DNA of 64,000 nt from NCBI GenBank assembly GCA_014925825.1, contig JACGCK010000008.1, positions 372,001 through 436,000 on the forward strand. The letters run 5' to 3'. The notes below the pieces were generated by a model that saw only the letters and a program-made list of their open reading frames with translations, did no database searches and was not told where the DNA came from. This DNA comes from Pholiota molesta. Lineage: Eukaryota; Basidiomycota; Agaricomycetes; Agaricales; Strophariaceae. The position numbers were made by a program, and so were the translations under genes. This document shows positions 59,516 through 64,000 of the stretch, one piece after another (the first letter of the stretch is position 1; every line of letters starts with the position of its first letter).

Positions 59516-59607
59516 TTTAGGGTTCGCTTTAGGGCTTAGGTTTAATGCTTAGGGCTTAGGGCTTAGGGATTAGGGCTTAGGGGTTAGGATTCGGGTTTAG
59601 GCTTAGG
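59516..59607 (+). repeat. Degenerate telomere-like TTAGGG repeats
   Basis: About 90 bp built from TTAGGG, TTAGGGC, TTAGGGAT and TTAGG units, lying inside the nested element. TTAGGG is the telomere unit of most fungi. The array is imperfect and interstitial. Confidence 0.8.
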
Positions 59608-59904
59608 ATATATCTATTGAATTTTGGGAAAGGGAGGTGAAGGATGCACTGTACATTGAGCCATCTAATCAAACTCAGTGGTCTCCGCCGCCATGCCGGC
59701 CAAAAGGGAGAGGCTTGCAAATTATGAGCTGGGTCGAGAAAGTGGGAGTTTCTTTCTAAATTTAACGAACACTTGTCAGAATGTGCCTCGCCAATGCTGG
59801 ACTCATAGACATTGGCTCCAGCCAAGAAATCTGAGTGGAATCCCAGTTATCGACGCAGAAAACAAGTTATAAGTTATTTCCCATCTGCCATTTGGCCGGC
59901 GTTC

Positions 59905-59938
59905 TAATAACTCAATAACTTATCTTACTAAAGTTGTA
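59905..59938 (-). repeat. Right terminal inverted repeat of the nested element
   Basis: Inverted partner of 59254-59287, ending AAAGTTGTA on the plus strand. Confidence 0.9.
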
Positions 59939-60965
59939 TGTACTCTCCCAGAGAAGGACCGTATGCCCGCATCCGAGGTTCTTATTGCCGGTTTCGCAAC
60001 TGCTATGGCCGCAGGGAAGGTGGCCCGTACCACTCTTGACAACTGGTTGGCCGGCCTCCATTTTTGGCACACCATCAATGGTGCACCTTGGCATGGGAGG
60101 GATATGCTTCGTTCCGTCAAAGGTGGTGTCTCGAAGCTGGTACCTGATACTTCGCGGCGAGCCAAGCGTCCTCCGGTAACAATTCAGCATCTTCACATGT
60201 TGCGACGCGGGCTCGATTTCTCATCATCATTCGACGCGGCAGTTTGGGCTCTTGCTTGTGTTGCTTTCTGGTCGTGCTGTCGCCTCGGCGAGCTGTTGAT
60301 CCCCAGCCGGCATGCCTTCCTGCCGATGAAGCATGTTGCAAGGCACTGTTCAACGGTTTTTCGTGTGGATGCTGGTAACATTCGTTCGGTGACTTTTCAT
60401 ATTCCATGGACGAAGACGACGCACAACCTCGGGGCGGATATCGTGGTTACCAAGATTGATGATCCGTCAGATCCTTACTTGGCCTTTCAACATCATTTGT
60501 CAACGAATTCTCAGGTTCCTCCGGAGGCTCCTTTGTTTTCTTTCATGACCACTGATGGGTCTCATGCACCCATGACACGGCATTGGTTTCTATCACGTTG
60601 CGAAGAAATATGGGTTGCTGCGGGGATGCCTCGCATGGCCGGGCATGGTTTTCGTATAGGTGGTGCAACTGAGTTATTGTTGCGTGGAACCCCCCAGATG
60701 TTGTGGCGGTACAGGGTCGATGGAAGTCGCGCTCGTTTCTGGAATACTGGCGTCGTATTGAAGGGGTTCTTCCTTTATTTATTACTAATTCTTTCATTTC
60801 TTCACGTGCGGCATTAGTAGAGGACACCATGTCTGCTTTTCGTCGGAGACATAGTGGTAATTCTTGATTTATGACTTTTTGTTCATTATGAATTATGTCC
60901 TTTCTCGCTCTGTTTGGGTGAGCTGCTTTCATTTCGAAGTCAGCAGTTGTGAGCTCGTCTCTTCA

Positions 60966-61195
60966 TGGGTTAGCTGATCTTCTCATTGATATTCTAAGAT
61001 TTAGAAATATCATTCAGCTGACCAGAGAATGCGCTCAAAGCGTGCTCATTGATTTCAGTGGCATCTCAACCAGACAGGTCCAGATGTCAGTTTTCGCACG
61101 CTTTCCCCCAAACACGAGAAATGAGATTTGTTCGAAAAAATTCATTTCTTGCTTTGCGTTGATTGCTGAGTTCTAAACTCTAGCTATTTACAAAG
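60966..61195 (+). repeat. Split direct repeat B1
   Basis: 230 bp, identical by eye to 61518-61747, and directly joined to A2. Begins about 100 bp after the recombinase stop. Confidence 0.92.
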
Positions 61196-61397
61196 CCTGC
61201 AGTTCTAGTTATTCTTCGAGATATATCGAGTCGATTAACACAGAACTAGTGCTTTGTAAGCTAGATTAGAACAGTGAAAAATCAAGTCACTCTGAGTCAC
61301 TCAGTCACTGAATGAAAGTCAGAACTGAGCACGTGAGAGTAACTTGAGTTTTTCTCTTCTGCTCTTCCACCTCAAAGCGTCGAGAAAATTTTTCTGC
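61196..61397 (+). repeat. Split direct repeat A2
   Basis: 202-bp copy of A1, directly after B1. Confidence 0.93.
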
Positions 61398-61517
61398 CCC
61401 ACCCACCACTGCCCTATGCTTTGTGTCTTTGATTTCTTTTGGTTTTATTTGGTTTGCAATTATTCTGGATGATTTCTTGCATCTTATTCAATTTTCTTAT
61501 TCTCTTAGTGTGTTCTT

Positions 61518-61747
61518 TGGGTTAGCTGATCTTCTCATTGATATTCTAAGATTTAGAAATATCATTCAGCTGACCAGAGAATGCGCTCAAAGCGTGCTCA
61601 TTGATTTCAGTGGCATCTCAACCAGACAGGTCCAGATGTCAGTTTTCGCACGCTTTCCCCCAAACACGAGAAATGAGATTTGTTCGAAAAAATTCATTTC
61701 TTGCTTTGCGTTGATTGCTGAGTTCTAAACTCTAGCTATTTACAAAG
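61518..61747 (+). repeat. Split direct repeat B2, 3' end of the element
   Basis: 230-bp copy of B1, ending CTATTTACAAAG. Host sequence (CGGGATATC) follows. Confidence 0.92.
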
Positions 61748-62909
61748 CGGGATATCTGTCGCGTCCAGACACGTGCGCCTTTGGCAAAATCTCAGCTCGA
61801 TGACGCTGTAAACTTGCTGTAAACCGCCAGGTAAACGCCGTTCGCCAAACAAATCTTTTCATAACTCGTTATCTGCGCCACCATCTGCCACCATCCAGAA
61901 TCCCAGATTATCGCAGTCTTCTTCTGTTGTCAATGTCTAGACTCTGAAACTTGAAAGTGGGATCCTGCGGCTGCTAGCCTCTTTTCTTTTCGGCTCTTCG
62001 GAATTAAGTATGTTATCTGACTCCAGTGGTATTCAATTCAAGGCCAATTAGGACGGACCGATTATCATGTCAGTCGTGGCTATGTTATAGCAAGTGGCAC
62101 CGGGATGATTATGAGGGGGATAAGACGGGTTTCTAAAGGAAGAGATTATGGAGAAGGTCAGAGATGTAAAATACATCCATTGCATTCCTTGCAAAGTCAA
62201 GATCTTTCGTTGGTGTCACTCAATTCACAGCGACGTGAGAGACATACACCAGAAAAATGCCAAGATGGCAGCTTCGAGCACTCCCAGACTCCAGTACTCC
62301 CATGTTGTCTAACGAAGTCGGGTCTCGGTGGGCCGAACATACCCCAAGCCGGGGCATCAAATACGGTCGCAACTCGCAACCCTCGAAAAATTGTGCAACC
62401 CACTCCATGACGTTGTTCTGTTCGAGATGTGAAGCCGATTCGGTGTCCAGACTGAGCTTCGTGATAAGAATAAGAAACTTTCATTGAAAGTTGTTGGACC
62501 GTTGGTGTCGGCTGGATGCCGAGCAGGCTTTTATTTCCATTGTTTCTCGCCCATTAGTGTTTTGGTTCCCCACATCTGTAAGGGCATACGCCAGCTTGGC
62601 CATCGGTGCGTGTCGCTCCTCTCTTACCCGTGGCAAGCGTGGCAATAGAATTCTGGAGTGATCGCTCATAAGCATATTCTTATCATCGCTAGATAAAAAG
62701 TAGAGGCTGGTGCCTGACCTGCACAGGCTGCGCCACCGCGTGTTTGTCCCCAAGAATCTAGACGAAGGACTGCATATCTTCATCCTCACACCCTTGCGCA
62801 TCTTACTTTCAAGACATCAAGAAGCTTCAAGTGTACCTTTTCCCGACAGCTTCATTTTGCTCCATATCAATACCGACAGTCGGACAAGCTACTGGCTGGC
62901 CGCCATATC
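61748..62909. other. Intergenic right of the retrotransposon
   Basis: No gene recognised. The first bases are likely the displaced upstream part of the PFK promoter; a CACGTG E-box-type palindrome lies near 61771. The right end should hold the F-box gene promoter. Confidence 0.4.
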
Positions 62910-64000
62910 ATGAGGACTCATTCTCCTCGCACCCCACCTCCGTCTTCCTATTCCCATTCACGACATCACATACCCGACATTAATGTCTACGACATCGCCA
63001 GTCGCATCGGCCTCCACCACCCTGACGAGTCGCAAACCGATACCAGACTTACCTCAATACCCTCATACATTTCTCTTCTCCCACCCGAAATCCTCTCCGA
63101 AATCTTCATATATTGTATACCCGATGAACAATTCCCTCTACCGTATACCACAGAAGCGCCCCTGCTGCTGACCCATGTGTCGGCACAATGGCGCTCTCTC
63201 GCTATTTCCATTCCAGAGCTTTGGACCGCGCTCCACGTCAACTACAAAGACCCAGTGGAGGACATCCCAGCGACAAACGTGTGGCTTTCACGTTCAGGAA
63301 GCAAGCCACTCTCGCTATCCGTTGCCATAGATTTTTCAGAGCAGCCCCAGCAAGAGATCCTCGATGCGTTGTGCAGGCATTCCAAACGTTGGAAGCATGT
63401 GCGTTTCGATTTTCGCCACCTCCTTTGCCCCCCGATGTATACCCTAGAGATGGCTCTGAATAATGTTCCAGAGCTCGCCACTTTTGAATTTCACGCGAGG
63501 GATGTCAGTAACATCAATATTGCACCTATCACCAGTTTACTTTCCTCTGCACCCAAACTTCGCGAGGTGACGTGGGTAGATGATTTGGCGGATACCGACA
63601 CCTTGCTGCAACTGCCATTGGGTCGCCTGACGAAACTGGCGTTGTCGATGGACCATGGGACGCTCGATTACCTTCAAGTCCTGAACGAGTGCTACAACCT
63701 GGAGCATATCCGATTAACCCGGCCATTCTCTCTTACTCCACAAACTCAAGCACCCATCTTCCTCCCAAAACTTACCTCATTCAACATATCCTCAGATATA
63801 ACGGGAGTCCTCGACCTTCTCGTCCTGCCTGCCTTGCGAGAGGTGCGCATCCACGGGGACGTCGACAAGCATGGTCGTTCACATACCCTCGGCCACGATG
63901 CACACCCGAATAGCCATCATCATGCCAATCCGTTTGCGCATTCTGCTACCGGAACTTGGGACCCCACGCCCCTTCTGTCCCTCATCGACCGATCCGCGTG
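62910..64000 (+). CDS. F-box protein, 3'-truncated by the window edge
   Basis: One open frame from ATG 62910 to the last base (363 codons so far, no intron). The F-box-like core reads ISLLPPEILSEIFIYCIPDE, then LLLTHVSAQWRSLAISIPELW, the usual pattern of basidiomycete F-box proteins (PPE-L-EIF, VC/VSxxWR, PxLWxxL). Leucine-rich stretches follow, e.g. VPELATFEFHARDVS and LTKLALSMDHGTLDYLQVL. These proteins are expanded in mushroom genomes and are thought to be substrate adaptors of SCF ubiquitin ligases. The target is unknown. A His-rich patch (HPNSHHHANPFAHS) lies near the window end. Confidence 0.85.
   Translation, partial: MRTHSPRTPPPSSYSHSRHHIPDINVYDIASRIGLHHPDESQTDTRLTSIPSYISLLPPEILSEIFIYCIPDEQFPLPYTTEAPLLLTHVSAQWRSLAISIPELWTALHVNYKDPVEDIPATNVWLSRSGSKPLSLSVAIDFSEQPQQEILDALCRHSKRWKHVRFDFRHLLCPPMYTLEMALNNVPELATFEFHARDVSNINIAPITSLLSSAPKLREVTWVDDLADTDTLLQLPLGRLTKLALSMDHGTLDYLQVLNECYNLEHIRLTRPFSLTPQTQAPIFLPKLTSFNISSDITGVLDLLVLPALREVRIHGDVDKHGRSHTLGHDAHPNSHHHANPFAHSATGTWDPTPLLSLIDRSA

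Larger units (their letters stand above)
59247..59945. mobile_element. Nested 699-bp non-autonomous TIR element
   Basis: Bounded by the 9-bp direct repeat TCCCAGAGA at 59238-59246 and 59946-59954. The ends are GAG...CTC and carry 34-bp inverted repeats with two mismatches (59254-59287 and 59905-59938). No transposase frame is present. Size, TIRs and a 9-bp duplication suggest a MITE-like derivative, perhaps Mutator-like; the superfamily is not certain. It disrupts the recombinase gene of the host element, so it is younger than that insertion or that master copy. Confidence 0.88.
58709..60867 (+). pseudogene. Tyrosine recombinase of the Ngaro-like element, interrupted by a nested insertion
   Basis: The N-terminal part (PRKPKAGNSYTPSSFRPHVL to FTQYCDSRCIPE) stops at the nested element. 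The catalytic part resumes at about 59955 with MPASEVLIAGFATAM. Catalytic residues are the Arg in CRLGELL (about 60280), the HGFR motif (60644-60655) and the Tyr in FLEYW (60745). The last block joins only if the C6 run at 60689-60694 is read as seven Cs. This copy cannot make a full recombinase as it stands. Removing the nested element plus one target duplication restores the frame. It overlaps the RT stop in another frame. Confidence 0.85.
55395..61747 (+). mobile_element. Ngaro-like DIRS-order retrotransposon with split direct repeats
   Basis: Order: A1 (55395-55596), gag, RT/RNase H, tyrosine recombinase, B1 (60966-61195), A2 (61196-61397), a 120-bp spacer, B2 (61518-61747). A1 equals A2 and B1 equals B2 by eye, and B1 abuts A2. 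This is the split direct repeat layout of Ngaro/PAT elements, which integrate by tyrosine recombinase and make no target duplication; none is seen here. The recombinase (instead of a DDE integrase) and lack of LTRs exclude Gypsy and Copia. Ngaro elements are known from mushrooms such as Coprinopsis. The copy is interrupted by a nested element at 59247-59945. Confidence 0.92.

Noticed and set aside
60949..61728. Two identical short frames (about 75 and 101 residues) taken as duplicated genes
   Set aside because: They are chance open frames in the B1 and B2 repeats of the retrotransposon.
55395..61747. LTR retrotransposon (Gypsy/Copia) reading of the element
   Set aside because: No flanking LTR pair exists; the repeats are split as A1 and B1-A2-B2, there is no DDE integrase or protease, and a tyrosine recombinase with HGFR and FLEYW is present.
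1..64000. CRISPR array or bacterial operon structure
   Set aside because: No regularly spaced short repeats; the introns, tRNA intron and gene content are eukaryotic.

Overview
The window reads as nuclear DNA of a basidiomycete fungus, most likely an Agaricomycete. Genes are dense on both strands and cut by many roughly 50-nt GT-AG introns. The content fits that group: a DUF6534 membrane protein, an F-box protein, a PAS/GATA regulator, a tRNA-Tyr with a short intron, and a tyrosine-recombinase retrotransposon of the Ngaro type. All calls come from reading the sequence and from remembered family features; no database search was run.

Layout. 1-7252 holds the 3' part of a B-type cyclin, a two-domain peroxisomal short-chain dehydrogenase (FOX2-like, ending AKL) and a separate peroxisomal hydratase-2 (ending SKL). 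7498-16827 (minus strand) holds a vacuolar Ca2+/H+ antiporter containing an 8-nt exon, an F-box-like leucine-rich protein and ERG28. 16938-25526 (plus strand) holds a long disordered protein, a CS-domain protein with a C-terminal membrane anchor, thiamine pyrophosphokinase, the small subunit of molybdopterin synthase and a metallo-beta-lactamase-fold hydrolase. 25487-33608 (minus strand) holds a CCDC174-like protein, SDS22 and a PAS/GATA transcription factor. 33791-40341 (plus strand) holds an ankyrin protein, PRMT5/Skb1 and a Kre9/Knh1-like wall protein. 40847-47526 (minus strand) holds a tRNA-like sequence, tRNA-Tyr, an NCLX-like cation exchanger and a DUF6534 protein. 48348-55196 holds a paraoxonase-like protein, a Bqt4-like nuclear-envelope protein and 6-phosphofructokinase. 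A 6.35-kb retrotransposon follows at 55395-61747, then a partial F-box gene that runs off the window.

The strongest mobile signal is the retrotransposon. It has gag, reverse transcriptase/RNase H and tyrosine recombinase frames inside a complete split direct repeat structure (A1 - coding - B1 A2 - B2). By eye the repeat copies are identical. It sits about 200 bp upstream of the phosphofructokinase start codon. A 699-bp element with 34-bp inverted repeats and a 9-bp target duplication is nested in its recombinase frame and carries a block of degenerate telomere-like TTAGGG repeats.

Many otherwise well-conserved genes need one extra base in a short homopolymer to keep frame (FOX2 domain 1, the F-box/LRR gene, CCDC174, the GATA factor, the ankyrin gene, PRMT5, the retrotransposon recombinase). 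The direction is always the same, so base-loss errors in the assembly are a likelier cause than decay of so many housekeeping genes. Several starts and exon borders are uncertain for this reason.
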